From contig JAJZMB010000147.1 of the NCBI GenBank assembly GCA_021803205.1, positions 27,403 through 91,402 of the forward strand: a stretch of 64,000 nt of DNA, read 5' to 3'. Shown piece after piece: positions 1-8,715 of the stretch (position 1 is its first letter; each line of letters starts with the position of its first letter). Under the pieces are notes generated by a model. It searched no databases, was not told the DNA's origin, and saw only the letters and a program-made list of their open reading frames with translations. The position numbers were made by a program, and so were the translations under genes. The DNA comes from Bacillota bacterium (GTDB taxonomy: Bacteria > Bacillota > Sulfobacillia > RBS10-35 > JAJYVN01).

Positions 1-2
1 CG

Positions 3-1043
3 GATATCCGCTGGGTTGCCTGGGGGAGTTTGGTGGGAACGTTCACCACCTACCTGGTGCAACTTCCCGCTCTGCGCCGTTCCCGATTTCATGTCCGGTG
101 GCGCTTCGACTTCTGGAAAGACCCGCGCCTGGCCTTCATGGGCCGGCTGGTCCTCCCGGCCGCTGTGACCGCCCTGGCTCAGCAGATCGGCATCGTGGTC
201 GATCGAACCTTGGGGTCGTCCCTGGGCGGGGCCTTGCTTTCCGACCTGACCTACGCGGGCCGACTGCAATTGCTTACCTACTCCATATTGGGTATGTCCA
301 TCGCCACGGTGGTCTATCCCTCGTTGGCGGCATCCGCTGGCACCGGCGACATGGCCGCATTCCGCAGGACATTCCGCCGAGGTCTCGGTCTTGTCAACTT
401 TGTGACCCTGCCGGTGAGCTTCGGAATGTTCCTCCTGCGGCAACCGCTGGTGCGCATACTCTTCCAACATCAGCACTTCACGGCTGTGGACACGCGTCAG
501 ACGGCGTATGCCCTGGCTTTTCTGACGCTCGGCACATTCGGTTACGGCTGGCAGGACTACTTGAACCGGGCCTTCTTCGCCCTCAAGGATACGCGCAGCC
601 CGATGCTGGGTGGTTTCATCGCGGTCGGGGTCAATGTGGTCCTCGACTTCTTGCTGCTGCATCCGATGAAGCAGGGGGGGCTTGCGCTGGGCACGGCCGC
701 CGGCTGGACCTGCGCGGCGGTCTTTCTGGCCGTGCGGCTGCGACGGCGCGTGGGCGTACCGGGTGCAGGACGGTTGGCATTCCGGACGTTGCGCATGGCC
801 GGTGCCGCTGTCGCGGGATTGGTCCCTGCCGCGTTGCTTTATGGCCCGCTGGTGGCCGCTCTTGGCGGGGGACCTTGGACCGGGTACACTCTCGGGCTCG
901 GTCTTGTGTGCGCCGGCGCCGCCGCCGTTTATGTCGGTGCCTGCCATGCGCTGCGCGTGCCGGAGTTGGGGGAGGCGGCCGCCCTCCTGCGCGGGCTGGT
1001 TCACCGGACGTTCGCCGGAGGGAGCGGACGTTCTCTCGGTTGA
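3..1043 (+). CDS. murJ: Lipid II flippase MurJ/MviN, 3' part (start outside window)
   Basis: Carboxy-terminal 346 residues of a MurJ/MviN-type flippase, the inner-membrane protein that moves the undecaprenyl-linked peptidoglycan precursor to the outer face. The frame is open to the left edge, so the true start lies upstream; full members have about 500-530 residues and 14 membrane segments. Family marks seen are LGSSLGGALLSDLTYAGR near the left end and LNRAFFALKDTRSP in the middle, followed by alternating hydrophobic helices to the end. The charged cluster VRLRRRVG separates the last helices. It precedes cell-shape genes further on (mreBCD, min), consistent with an envelope role. A MATE-like polysaccharide exporter is the alternative, but the motifs favour MurJ. 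Confidence 0.88.
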   Translation, partial: DIRWVAWGSLVGTFTTYLVQLPALRRSRFHVRWRFDFWKDPRLAFMGRLVLPAAVTALAQQIGIVVDRTLGSSLGGALLSDLTYAGRLQLLTYSILGMSIATVVYPSLAASAGTGDMAAFRRTFRRGLGLVNFVTLPVSFGMFLLRQPLVRILFQHQHFTAVDTRQTAYALAFLTLGTFGYGWQDYLNRAFFALKDTRSPMLGGFIAVGVNVVLDFLLLHPMKQGGLALGTAAGWTCAAVFLAVRLRRRVGVPGAGRLAFRTLRMAGAAVAGLVPAALLYGPLVAALGGGPWTGYTLGLGLVCAGAAAVYVGACHALRVPELGEAAALLRGLVHRTFAGGSGRSLG

Positions 1044-1086
1044 CAAGAACAACGGTCCATGCGTGGGTCCCAACTCGTCCGATGCA

Positions 1087-1095
1087 TGGTATACT
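1087..1095 (+). promoter_or_regulatory. Candidate extended -10 promoter for the two-component pair
   Basis: TGG-TATACT lies in the 249-bp gap between murJ and the kinase gene. The TG one base upstream of TATACT makes an extended -10 element; no good -35 hexamer sits at the right distance (GTCCCA at 17 bp). Transcription from here would give a leader of about 190 nt. Weak evidence, from pattern only. The rest of the gap holds a G-run and no other feature. Confidence 0.3.
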
Positions 1096-1292
1096 CGCAT
1101 TGCGTCACTCGGAACGGACGCCATCCTCCACCGAATCACGCATGATTTGTGGAGGTGGGGGGGGGCCGCGGCCGGTGGCGGGGCGCGGCAGGGGGCCGCG
1201 AAGCTCCCTGCCGCTTGGTCATGGCTGTCCGTGGTGCGTGGCGTCGATGGCGGGCAGCGGCGGGTTAGTCCGTGCACGAGGGAGGAGCCGGA

Positions 1293-2711
1293 GTGGTGCG
1301 GGCGATGGGGCGGGCGAATTTTCGCGCGCTGAAATGGCAGACGTTCGGCGGTGGCGCCGTCGGTCTGTCGGCGGTCCTCGTCGCCCTCCATGTATGGCGG
1401 GGCCCGAGCGGATCTTTGGGCGAGCTTGCGGTCCGGGTGGTGCTGCTGTGCGCTGCCGCCCTGGTCTTCAACGAGTGCGCCTTTGTGCTCATCAGGCGGG
1501 CGAACGAGGCGCTGCACCAGGAGCGTCAGCGGTTGTACGCGCTGCACCAGATCAGCGAGGGCGTGACCTTCCTCCCTGCCCTGGAGCGCAACCTGGGGGC
1601 GACGCTGGAAATCGTGCGCCAGGTGTCGGGCGCATCCGTTGTCGCCTGGATGGAGCCGACCGGCGGCGCCAAGGCGGAGGTTGCTTGCCGCGTACTGGTC
1701 GGGGACCGCCGCACGGCGGCGGATGAGGATCTGAGACTCCGCTATGGCCAGGACCTCCCCGGGCGTGCCCTGAGCAGCGGCCAACTGGTGTCGATCGATG
1801 ACGCGGCGGACATCCCGCCGGGAGACCGTGACGCCTATCCGTTGATGATCGCCGAGGGGTTGCGCTCCGGCGCGGCCCTGTGCGCCACCGTGCACCAACA
1901 CCCCATCGGCATGCTCGTCCTGGGATGGCGCGAGCGCCACCATCTTTCCGCGGCAGATCGAGAGTTCATGGGGAACGTGACCAACCTGCTCGGGGTCGCC
2001 GTGGAGAATTTGCGCCTTTACCGGGAGGCTCAACGCTTGGGCGCTATTGAGGAGCGTGAGCGCATCGCCAGGGAGATGCATGACGGCTTCGCACAGACGC
2101 TGGCCTACCTCAAGATCCGAGCGGAGGCCGCGTTGGCTGGCGCGGACGGACCGGGGGCGGTGGGGGGGCTGGCCGCCGCGCTGGAGGATATCCGACGGGG
2201 CGCGGTCGAGGCCCTGGGAGACGTTCGCCGGGCCATCATGGACCTCAAGTCTCCGCTGGGCGGGGCTGCGGGCGATTTCACCGCACGCCTGGCGGCCTAC
2301 CTCCATTCCTGGAGCCGGCTCAACGCCATCGAGGCGGAAGTTATACTGCCCCAAGGGAGTCTGGAACTCGATGCGGAGGTTGAGCAGCAGATCCTGCGCA
2401 TCTGTCAGGAGGCGCTGGCGAACGTGCGTAAGCACGCGCGGGCGCATAGGGTCTGGGTGCGCTTGGCCAAGGAGACCGACGGTGCACTGAGCGTGGCCGT
2501 GTCAGACGACGGTTGCGGTTTCGATCCCGACCGGGCGCCGCGTCCCGGGCACTTTGGTCTCGGCATCCTGCAGGAGCGGGCCGCAGCCATCGGTGGAACT
2601 GTGTCCATTGCGTCGCGGCCTGGGGGCGGCACGGAGGTGCTGCTGTTGCTGGGGCCGGCTGGCGAGCCGTCCGGCGGTCTGCCGCTGGCGGCCGTCGGCG
2701 GGTCCCGCTGA
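1293..2711 (+). CDS. NarL-family sensor histidine kinase with GAF domain
   Basis: A 472-residue membrane-anchored sensor kinase that should autophosphorylate on His and pass phosphate to the response regulator at 2982. Two hydrophobic segments lie within the first ~65 residues, then a GAF-like sensory domain (about 95-235), a HisKA_3 dimerisation/phosphoacceptor box with REMHDGFAQTL (His about residue 263), and a HATPase_c domain with the N box NVRKHARAH, the G box DDGCGFDP and GLGILQERA. This layout is typical of the NarX/DegS/LiaS class. The start is GTG 1293, which has GGAGG seven bases upstream; GTG 1272 is an in-frame alternative without such a site. The signal sensed cannot be told; the GAF could bind a small ligand or redox cofactor. 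Confidence 0.9.
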   Translation: MVRAMGRANFRALKWQTFGGGAVGLSAVLVALHVWRGPSGSLGELAVRVVLLCAAALVFNECAFVLIRRANEALHQERQRLYALHQISEGVTFLPALERNLGATLEIVRQVSGASVVAWMEPTGGAKAEVACRVLVGDRRTAADEDLRLRYGQDLPGRALSSGQLVSIDDAADIPPGDRDAYPLMIAEGLRSGAALCATVHQHPIGMLVLGWRERHHLSAADREFMGNVTNLLGVAVENLRLYREAQRLGAIEERERIAREMHDGFAQTLAYLKIRAEAALAGADGPGAVGGLAAALEDIRRGAVEALGDVRRAIMDLKSPLGGAAGDFTARLAAYLHSWSRLNAIEAEVILPQGSLELDAEVEQQILRICQEALANVRKHARAHRVWVRLAKETDGALSVAVSDDGCGFDPDRAPRPGHFGLGILQERAAAIGGTVSIASRPGGGTEVLLLLGPAGEPSGGLPLAAVGGSR

Positions 2712-2861
2712 AAGAACCGGGCGACTTACCATGGCTTGATGCAGGGTGGCTGCGGATGGCCCGGGCGGCGAGATGCGACCGAGGGGGGCAACGGGCGGGG
2801 AGGGGCGACGCCATCCGTTGGGCGAGACGTACGCCTGTCCCTGGCGGCGGCGACGCAGGGA

Positions 2862-2969
2862 TTCGGACGGTGCTGCAGGAGTCGGTGGGTGCATCGGGCG
2901 GAACCGGAAAAGCCCGGGGCACGCTCACGGTGCCCTCGCAGGAAGGGGACCCTTGCAGCGGCCACATAG
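2862..2969 (+). repeat. Dispersed structured repeat R1, copy 1
   Basis: About 108 bp aligning end to end with the copy at 3629-3746: shared left part GTGCTGCAGGAGTCGG, and shared right end TTGCAGCGGCCAC followed by ATAG. It ends 12 bases before the response-regulator ATG and abuts that gene's ribosome binding site (AGGGAGG), so it lies in its 5' leader. This copy and the next one bracket the response regulator in the same orientation. Confidence 0.75.
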
Positions 2970-2981
2970 GGAGGCCTACAG

Positions 2982-3632
2982 ATGGCGATCCGCATTCTGC
3001 TTGCTGATGACCATGCCCTGGTGCGCCAGGGAATTCGTGAACTTCTCTCCTCTCAGCCGGAGTTTGAGGTGGTCGGAGAGGCGGCGACGGGCGCGGATGC
3101 GTTGGCGCAGACGATCGAGACCCGGCCGGACGTGGTGCTGCTGGACATCCACATGCCTTCGGGCGATGGTCTTTGGGCCACGACGGAAATTACGCGGGAG
3201 GTGCCGAGTGCCCGTGTGCTCGTCCTGACCGTGTCGACCGAGGACGAGCACCTCAAAGAGACGTTGCGGCGCGGCGCGGCCGGCTATCAGTTGAAGTCGA
3301 GCCCGTCGGACTCGCTGTTTCAGGCGATTCGCGAAGTGGCGCGCGGCGAGACGACGGTGCCCGGAACCATGGCGGGGCGGATCCTGGCAACATTTGGCCT
3401 GCCGCCGGAGATGCGGGGGGCAGGTCGTGAGGCCGGTCTTTCCGCACGTGAGCAGGACGTTCTGCGCCTGTTGTCCCGCGGCCAGACCAACAGGGAGATC
3501 GCAGAGGCGCTGGAGATCAGTGAGAACACGGTCAAGGCGCACCTCAAGAGTGTGCTGCGTAAGCTCGGTGTGAGCAACCGGGTTGAGGCCGCCGGTTGGG
3601 CCCTGCGGCATCTGGAGGGGACAGGGGACTAG
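2982..3632 (+). CDS. LuxR/NarL-family response regulator
   Basis: A 216-residue DNA-binding response regulator, partner of the kinase at 1293. The receiver domain (1-120) has the acidic pair DD at 9-10, the phosphoacceptor Asp55 in VVLLDIHMPS, the conserved Thr in LVLTVS and the Lys in YQLKS. A LuxR-type helix-turn-helix fills about 148-212 with LSAREQDVLRLLSRGQTNRE and NTVKAHLKSVLRKL. Length and domain order match NarL/DegU/LiaR. The ATG is preceded by AGGGAGG supplied right at the edge of repeat R1. Its TAG stop (3630-3632) falls on the CTAG boundary of the next R1 copy. The regulon is unknown. Confidence 0.94.
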   Translation: MAIRILLADDHALVRQGIRELLSSQPEFEVVGEAATGADALAQTIETRPDVVLLDIHMPSGDGLWATTEITREVPSARVLVLTVSTEDEHLKETLRRGAAGYQLKSSPSDSLFQAIREVARGETTVPGTMAGRILATFGLPPEMRGAGREAGLSAREQDVLRLLSRGQTNREIAEALEISENTVKAHLKSVLRKLGVSNRVEAAGWALRHLEGTGD

Positions 3633-3746
3633 TACGGCGCTGCAAGAATCGGTTTGCGCACCGGCCGCGAATGGTGGACCCTTGAGGGACAAGGGATATC
3701 GGAGCAGTGGCCTCGCAAAAGCGGACTTTTTGCAGCGGCCACCTAG
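3629..3746 (+). repeat. Dispersed structured repeat R1, copy 2 (best preserved)
   Basis: 118 bp bounded by CTAG at both ends (3629-3632 and 3743-3746). Left GCTGCAA (3639-3645) is complementary to TTGCAGC (3730-3736) at the right. Inside are a central stem-loop CCCTTGAGGGACAAGGG (3679-3695) and a right-hand hairpin with arms 3707-3712/3737-3742 (GTGGCC/GGCCAC) and 3715-3720/3728-3733. Other copies lie at 2862, 15786 (inverted), 17741, 23405, 46762 and 51955 (inverted). No open reading frame fits it. It lies between the response-regulator stop and the valS promoter. Confidence 0.85.
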
Positions 3747-3827
3747 TGGCGAGCGCAGCGGCGCCGGAGGCCGCCATGCTGCCGCGGTTGTATCCCGCTA
3801 CGACGGGTCGATCCGCGGCACTCACGT

Positions 3828-3857
3828 TTGACGTGGGGGGCGCGCAATTCGTAGACT
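3828..3857 (+). promoter_or_regulatory. Promoter of valS
   Basis: TTGACG (3828-3833) and TAGACT (3852-3857) with an 18-bp spacer, directly upstream of the T-box leader. Sigma-A type. Start of transcription is expected near 3864. Confidence 0.6.
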
Positions 3858-3863
3858 GTAGCT

Positions 3864-4193
3864 GTCCTGGGGAGGAGTAACCGGCTCTGGGTGGTACAGC
3901 AAAGGGCCCTCGGCTGAAAGGCCCTCCACCCGATCCGTGTGAAGGTCACCCCAAGGCTGTGCGTACCGGGTGGGGAAAGTGGCTGGGGGCGGGCTTGCCG
4001 GCAGCGACGCCCGCCGTTGGCGTCGCGACGGGGGTACAGGCCCGGCGCGGGTTGCCGCGTCCCGTGTAGGGCAACCGGCCGCGATCCCGCATCGCGCGGG
4101 TTCCGCCCGTTATTGCGGAATGCAAGCGCCCCCTCCGGGCACTAAGGTGGTACCGCGGAGCAGCCCTCCGTCCTTTGCGGACGGAGGGCTTTT
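3864..4193 (+). promoter_or_regulatory. T-box riboswitch, valine specific, controlling valS
   Basis: Leader of about 330 nt that should sense uncharged tRNA-Val and allow read-through into valS. Seen directly: a stem I base with GGAGGAGTA near 3870; the distal loop region GGGTGGTACAGC; a specifier-loop strand GAAGGTCACC (3941-3950) with GTC at 3945-3947, a valine codon; the T-box core AAGGTGGTACCGCGG at 4144-4158, able to pair with the acceptor end of tRNA; and the terminator hairpin at 4162-4193. Order and spacing match tRNA-dependent T-box attenuators, and the downstream gene is valyl-tRNA synthetase, so specifier and gene agree. Confidence 0.93.
4162..4193 (+). terminator. Intrinsic terminator of the valS T-box
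   Basis: Arms AGCCCTCCGTCC (4162-4173) and GGACGGAGGGCT (4179-4190), a perfect 12-bp stem with a 5-nt loop, followed by TTT and G. In the charged-tRNA state it should stop transcription before valS. Confidence 0.92.
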
Positions 4194-4214
4194 GTCTGTA
4201 GGGGAGTGAAGAGG

Positions 4215-6986
4215 GTGCCGACCCATGAGACCGAACTGCCCAAGGCCTATGCCCCCGCGCCGGTGGAGGGCCGCATCTACCGGCGGTGGCTGGAGAGCGG
4301 CGCGTTCACGGCGCCGCGCCGTCCCCGCGGCGACCGGCGGTTTTCCATGGTCATGCCGCCGCCCAACGTCACCGGACATCTGCATATGGGCCATGCCCTC
4401 GACAACACCCTGCAGGATGTGTTCGCGCGCTGGCACCGGATGATGGGAGACGCCACCCTGTGGCTGCCGGGGACCGACCATGCCGGCATCGCCACGCAAG
4501 CGGTGGTGGAGAAGCGTTTGGTTGCGGAGGGCCTTTCCCGGCGGGCCATCGGTCGGGATGCATTCCTGCAACGGGTTTGGCGGTGGAAGGACGAGTACGA
4601 GGCCGGGATTGTGGAGCAATTGCGTCGCCTGGGGTGCTCCTGCGATTGGAGCCGGCAGCGCTTCACGCTTGACGCGGGGTTTTCGCGCGCCGTGGAGGAG
4701 GTTTTCGTCCGGTATCACCGCGAGGGTCTTCTGTATCGCGGGGACTACCTCGTTAACTGGTGCCCGTCGTGCGGTACGGCCATCTCCGACCTGGAGGTGG
4801 AGCACGAGCCCGAGGAGTCGAGGCTGTACAGGATCCGCTATCCCCTGGACGGCGGCGGGGACGTGGTCGTGGCCACGGTCCGCCCGGAAACGATGCTCGG
4901 CGATGCCGCCGTCGCGGTGCATCCTGCGGACGAACGGTATCGTCACGCCGTCGGCCGTAAGGCGGTATTGCCTCTGATAGGCCGGCGCATCCCGGTGGTG
5001 GCGGACCCCCACGTGGATCCTTCCTTCGGCACCGGTGCGCTCAAGGTGACGCCGGCCCACGACGCGGACGACGCGGCCATCGCGGCGCGCCATGGCCTGC
5101 CCTCGTACGCGGTCATCGGCACGGACGGCCGCCTGACGGCCGATGCCGGACCGGAGTTCGCCGGCCTGCCCGTGGCCGAGGCCCGTGCGGCGGTGGTCGC
5201 TGCCCTGCGCAGCGGCGGCTTTCTCGGAGGCGAAGAGCCATACATCGCACCGGTCGGGCGCTGCACACGTTGTGCCGGGGTCGTGGAGCCGCTCATCTCC
5301 CGGCAGTGGTTTGTTCGGATGCGGGCCCTGGCGGATGCGGCGGCGGAAGCAGTGCGTGCGGGGCGGGTCCGTTTCGTGCCCGAGCGATTCAGCGACGACT
5401 TCCTGCAATGGATGGACCAGGCCCACGACTGGTGCATCAGCCGGCAACTCTGGTGGGGGCATCGCATCCCCGCCTATGAGTGTGCCGCCTGCGGAGAGAC
5501 GACGGTTTCGGCCACGACCCCCGCGGTTTGCCCGCGCTGTGGCGCGCCCGACCCCGAGCGGGACCCGGATGTACTCGACACCTGGTTCTCCTCCGCCCTC
5601 TGGCCGTTCTCCACTCTGGGGTGGCCCGCTCCTACGGCGTCGGAGCTCACCGCGTACTACCCGACAGACCTCCTGGTCACCGGCCGTGACATCCTCTTTT
5701 TCTGGGTGGCACGGATGATCTTTTCCGCGGTGCATCTGACGGGGGAGGTGCCTTTTCGCACTGTGCTGCTGCACGGCCTGGTGCGCGACGCCCAGGGTCG
5801 GAAGATGAGCAAATCCCTCGGCAACGGCATCGACCCTCTGCAGATCATCGACCGCTACGGGGCGGACGCGCTCCGCCTGACCCTTCTGGTGGGGGTGGCT
5901 CCCGGCAACGACAGCCGGTTTGCACCTGAAAAGATCGAGGGCAGCCAGCACTTTTGCAACAAGCTGTGGAACGCCGCGCGCTTCTCGCTGGGTCACCTGA
6001 TGGTCGATCCACAGGATGCGGACATCCCGGCCGGGCCGGCGGAGATCGAGGACCGCTGGATTGAGAGCCGCATGGCGGCGGCCGTCGCGGCGGCGACATC
6101 CGCCATGCGGCGCTTCGATCCCGGCGAGGCGCTCGCCGGATTGCAGTCCTTTGTCTGGGATGACTTCTGCGACTGGTATCTGGAGGCGGTGAAACCACGC
6201 TTGTTCGGAAACGCGGGACCCGCCTCCGCGGCGGCTGCCCGGCGCAGCCTCGGTCGTGTGCTGGGGGGGATCCTGCGCCTCCTGCATCCGTTTTTGCCGT
6301 TCATTACCGAGGAGATCTGGGCCCGCCTGACGCCGGAGGCCGGGGTCAACTGCGCGGCGGTGGGTGTGGGAACTTCCGGCGGGGCAACCACCGGTTGTGG
6401 GACCCTCCTCATGACGGCTCCCTGGCCCGCGGAGGGGGAGTGGCCGTCGGATCCGGCTGCCGAGGTGCGGTTTGGCCTGATCCGCGAGATCGCCGGAGCG
6501 GTGCGCTCGCTGCGCGCCGAGATGCGCGTCCCTCCGGCCGCGTATGTAAAGGTGCTGGTCCATGGGGACGCTGGCGACTTTACGTCAGAGGCCGGTGGGA
6601 CAGTGGTGCGCGCGCTGGCGCGCGTTGGGTCCATCGAGCGGCGTGGGCTGGCCGCCGGGGAGCTCGGTGTCTCCGCGGTGGTCGGGGCAGGGGTCGCTGT
6701 GGTGCTCCTTTTGCAGGGTGCGGTCGACGCCGAAGCAGAGATCGAGCGGTTGCGCCGTGAACGCGACGCGGCGGAGGCGCAACGTTGTCGGGCCGCGGAG
6801 CGGTTGTCGAATCCCGATTTCCTGAGTCGGGCGAAGCAGGAGGTTGTGCAGCGGGAGCAAGCGCGCAGATGCGCCCTGGAGGCGACTGTCGCGCGTCTGG
6901 AGCAGCGCATCGCCGAACTCTCCGGGTCTGCTGCGGAATCTCGTCCGGCGGACTGGGCTGAGGGCGAGAAGGATAGTATAGTCTGA
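4215..6986 (+). CDS. valS: Valine--tRNA ligase
   Basis: Class I aminoacyl-tRNA synthetase of 923 residues that charges tRNA-Val. The N-terminal catalytic half has PPPNVTGHLHMGHAL (the HIGH box, HMGH at about 57-60) and the C-terminal part of the Rossmann fold has KMSKSLGNGIDP (KMSKS at 530-534). Between them is the CP1 editing domain with TVRPETMLGDAAVAVHP. The anticodon-binding domain follows and the last ~70 residues form the charged coiled coil typical of ValRS (IERLRRERDAAEAQRCR). GTG 4215 is preferred because GGGGAG lies eight bases upstream; GTG 4206 is in frame too. Expression is under the T-box at 3864-4193. maf starts 2 bp after the stop. Confidence 0.97.
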   Translation: MPTHETELPKAYAPAPVEGRIYRRWLESGAFTAPRRPRGDRRFSMVMPPPNVTGHLHMGHALDNTLQDVFARWHRMMGDATLWLPGTDHAGIATQAVVEKRLVAEGLSRRAIGRDAFLQRVWRWKDEYEAGIVEQLRRLGCSCDWSRQRFTLDAGFSRAVEEVFVRYHREGLLYRGDYLVNWCPSCGTAISDLEVEHEPEESRLYRIRYPLDGGGDVVVATVRPETMLGDAAVAVHPADERYRHAVGRKAVLPLIGRRIPVVADPHVDPSFGTGALKVTPAHDADDAAIAARHGLPSYAVIGTDGRLTADAGPEFAGLPVAEARAAVVAALRSGGFLGGEEPYIAPVGRCTRCAGVVEPLISRQWFVRMRALADAAAEAVRAGRVRFVPERFSDDFLQWMDQAHDWCISRQLWWGHRIPAYECAACGETTVSATTPAVCPRCGAPDPERDPDVLDTWFSSALWPFSTLGWPAPTASELTAYYPTDLLVTGRDILFFWVARMIFSAVHLTGEVPFRTVLLHGLVRDAQGRKMSKSLGNGIDPLQIIDRYGADALRLTLLVGVAPGNDSRFAPEKIEGSQHFCNKLWNAARFSLGHLMVDPQDADIPAGPAEIEDRWIESRMAAAVAAATSAMRRFDPGEALAGLQSFVWDDFCDWYLEAVKPRLFGNAGPASAAAARRSLGRVLGGILRLLHPFLPFITEEIWARLTPEAGVNCAAVGVGTSGGATTGCGTLLMTAPWPAEGEWPSDPAAEVRFGLIREIAGAVRSLRAEMRVPPAAYVKVLVHGDAGDFTSEAGGTVVRALARVGSIERRGLAAGELGVSAVVGAGVAVVLLLQGAVDAEAEIERLRRERDAAEAQRCRAAERLSNPDFLSRAKQEVVQREQARRCALEATVARLEQRIAELSGSAAESRPADWAEGEKDSIV

Positions 6987-6988
6987 AT

Positions 6989-7585
6989 ATGGAATATTTC
7001 TCAGAACCTGTCTGCCCGCCCATCGTTCTCGCATCGGGTTCTCCCCGCCGGGCCGACCTGCTCCGGCAGGTGGGGTTACCGTTTGAGGTCCTGCCGGTGG
7101 GTGTGGATGAGGGCACCTCCTCTGACGGAGCGCGTTCCCCCCGCGCAGTCGCCCGGCGCCGTGCGCTGGCCAAGGCCGAGGCCGCGCGGGTCTTGCGGCC
7201 GGAGGGGATTGTGGTGGCTGCCGATACCGTGGTGGCATGCCGCGGGCGGATACTGGGAAAGCCCGCGGACCGCCGAGAGGCTGAGGGGATGCTGCGACTG
7301 CTCTCGGCTCGGACGCACACGGTTGTGACGGCAATTGCCGTCGTGCACAGGGGGGAGCTGGCGACAGCCGTCGAATATGCCCATGTGGCGTTCCGGCGTC
7401 TGGAGGATGCCGAGATTCGGCGGTACGCCGCTGGCGCCGAACCCCTGGACAAGGCCGGTGGCTATGCTGTTCAGGGAGCCGCCGCCGCGTTCGTGCGCCG
7501 CATCGAGGGCGAATACACCACGGTCGTCGGGTTGCCGCTATGCCGCCTCAGCATTATGTTGCGGCGCTTCGGGATCCGGGCGTGA
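6989..7585 (+). CDS. maf: Maf-family nucleotide pyrophosphatase (house-cleaning)
   Basis: A 198-residue Maf/YhdE-like protein that hydrolyses non-canonical or modified nucleoside triphosphates and is linked to septum inhibition in Bacillus. It starts with the family signature LASGSPRRADLL, followed by VVAADTVVAC and GKPADRREAEGMLRLLSART; the C-terminal DKAGGYAVQG and EGEYTTVVGLP complete the active-site set. It begins 2 bp after valS and precedes radC and mreB, the usual Firmicutes order maf-radC-mreB. Length is normal. The exact substrate class (dTTP/UTP type or m7GTP type) cannot be fixed by eye. Confidence 0.94.
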   Translation: MEYFSEPVCPPIVLASGSPRRADLLRQVGLPFEVLPVGVDEGTSSDGARSPRAVARRRALAKAEAARVLRPEGIVVAADTVVACRGRILGKPADRREAEGMLRLLSARTHTVVTAIAVVHRGELATAVEYAHVAFRRLEDAEIRRYAAGAEPLDKAGGYAVQGAAAAFVRRIEGEYTTVVGLPLCRLSIMLRRFGIRA

Positions 7586-7666
7586 CCCGATTGGTCGGCC
7601 TCATCGGCCGGCTGCGGGTTTCGGCGTTCCCGGGGGTGTCCGTTCATTGGGAGGCGGCGGCGCGTC

Positions 7667-8491
7667 ATGGATAAGACCGAAGGCGCTGGTCCCGATGCCG
7701 GGGCGGTGAAGAGTCGTCGCGGGCAGGGTGGGTCGGCGGCCAGAGGGTCTGCCGTGCCAGACAACCCGCGAGTCGCCGTCGGTACTGCCGCGCGTAAGCC
7801 GCGACCGATCCCCATTCCGGATTGGCCGTCGACCGAGCGTCCGCGAGAGCGTCTGATTCGCTCCGGTCCAGGATCCCTGGCTGACGCGGAACTGCTGGCC
7901 ATCGTGATGCGCACGGGCCGTGCAGGGGAGACAGCGCTCGACCTCGCGAGGCGGACATTGTCGCTGGGTGGCACCGACGGGCTACAAGGGCTGCTGCGGC
8001 TTGCCGCCGACGACTTGGCCGCGCTGCCCGGCATCGGGCCGGCCAAGGCCGCACAGGTGCTGGCGGCTCTGGAACTCGGCGCGCGGGCGGCGAGGCGTGC
8101 GGTCGCCGCGCCGGTGCGACTTCAGGGGCCGGAGGACGTCGCGTGCGCCCTGATGGTGGAGATGGGCCCGCTGGATCGGGAACAGTTCCGCGTGTTGCTC
8201 CTCGATACCAAGCATGGACTGATCGGCACGGAGGTCGTCGCCGTGGGGGGGCTGGACCACGTGCCCGCCGATCCGCGCGAGGTGTTCAAGCCTGCCGTCC
8301 GGCGCAGCGCGGCAGCCGTCATCGTGGTGCACAACCATCCCAGCGGCGATCCGGAGCCGAGCGCCCAGGACCTGGAACTGACGGACCGCCTGTTCGATGC
8401 CGGACGGGTGTTGGGTATTCCCGTCCTGGACCACATCGTCGTCGCTCGCGGCGGTTACGTCAGCTTGGCGGCGCGGGGGCGCGTGGGCTGA
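7667..8491 (+). CDS. radC: RadC/YsxA-family JAB-domain protein
   Basis: A 274-residue RadC-type protein. After a low-complexity basic N-terminus of ~45 residues comes a helix-hairpin-helix part (LPGIGPAKAAQVLAALELG), then the JAB1/MPN metalloprotease-like domain with HNHPSGDPEPS at about 222 and the downstream Asp of ELTDRLFDAGRVLGIPVLDH. The HxH plus Asp set is the metal site. The true role of RadC is unsettled; it was once tied to DNA repair but is dispensable for it in E. coli. The ATG is preceded by GGGAGG. It keeps the conserved position between maf and mreB. Confidence 0.93.
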   Translation: MDKTEGAGPDAGAVKSRRGQGGSAARGSAVPDNPRVAVGTAARKPRPIPIPDWPSTERPRERLIRSGPGSLADAELLAIVMRTGRAGETALDLARRTLSLGGTDGLQGLLRLAADDLAALPGIGPAKAAQVLAALELGARAARRAVAAPVRLQGPEDVACALMVEMGPLDREQFRVLLLDTKHGLIGTEVVAVGGLDHVPADPREVFKPAVRRSAAAVIVVHNHPSGDPEPSAQDLELTDRLFDAGRVLGIPVLDHIVVARGGYVSLAARGRVG

Positions 8492-8715
8492 ACGCAGCGT
8501 TGCGTTGTATCCCTGTTCGTGAGGCGTGTGGGGACCGTCCGTGTCCGGGGCACGCGGAAGGTTCCGGTGTCGCCTCCTGATGTGCAGCGAGTGGGCTTGC
8601 CGCAGGTTCTGCTGCTGTCGCCGGCCCTCCGGGCGTCGCAGGGAGCCCCTGAGCGGCGGTGCCCGGCGCCAAGGCTGCCGCGGGTTCGTGGGTCTCGAGA
8701 GTTGACCGGGGGTGA

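Noticed and set aside
1040..1045. TTGACA at the murJ stop as a -35 box
   Set aside because: The only good -10 (TATACT, 1090) is 44 bp away; spacing is wrong, so only an extended -10 was listed.
4110..6563. 817-codon open frame on the minus strand opposite valS
   Set aside because: It is a GC-bias shadow: His/Arg/Gly/Pro-rich, no motif, and fully opposite a certain synthetase gene.
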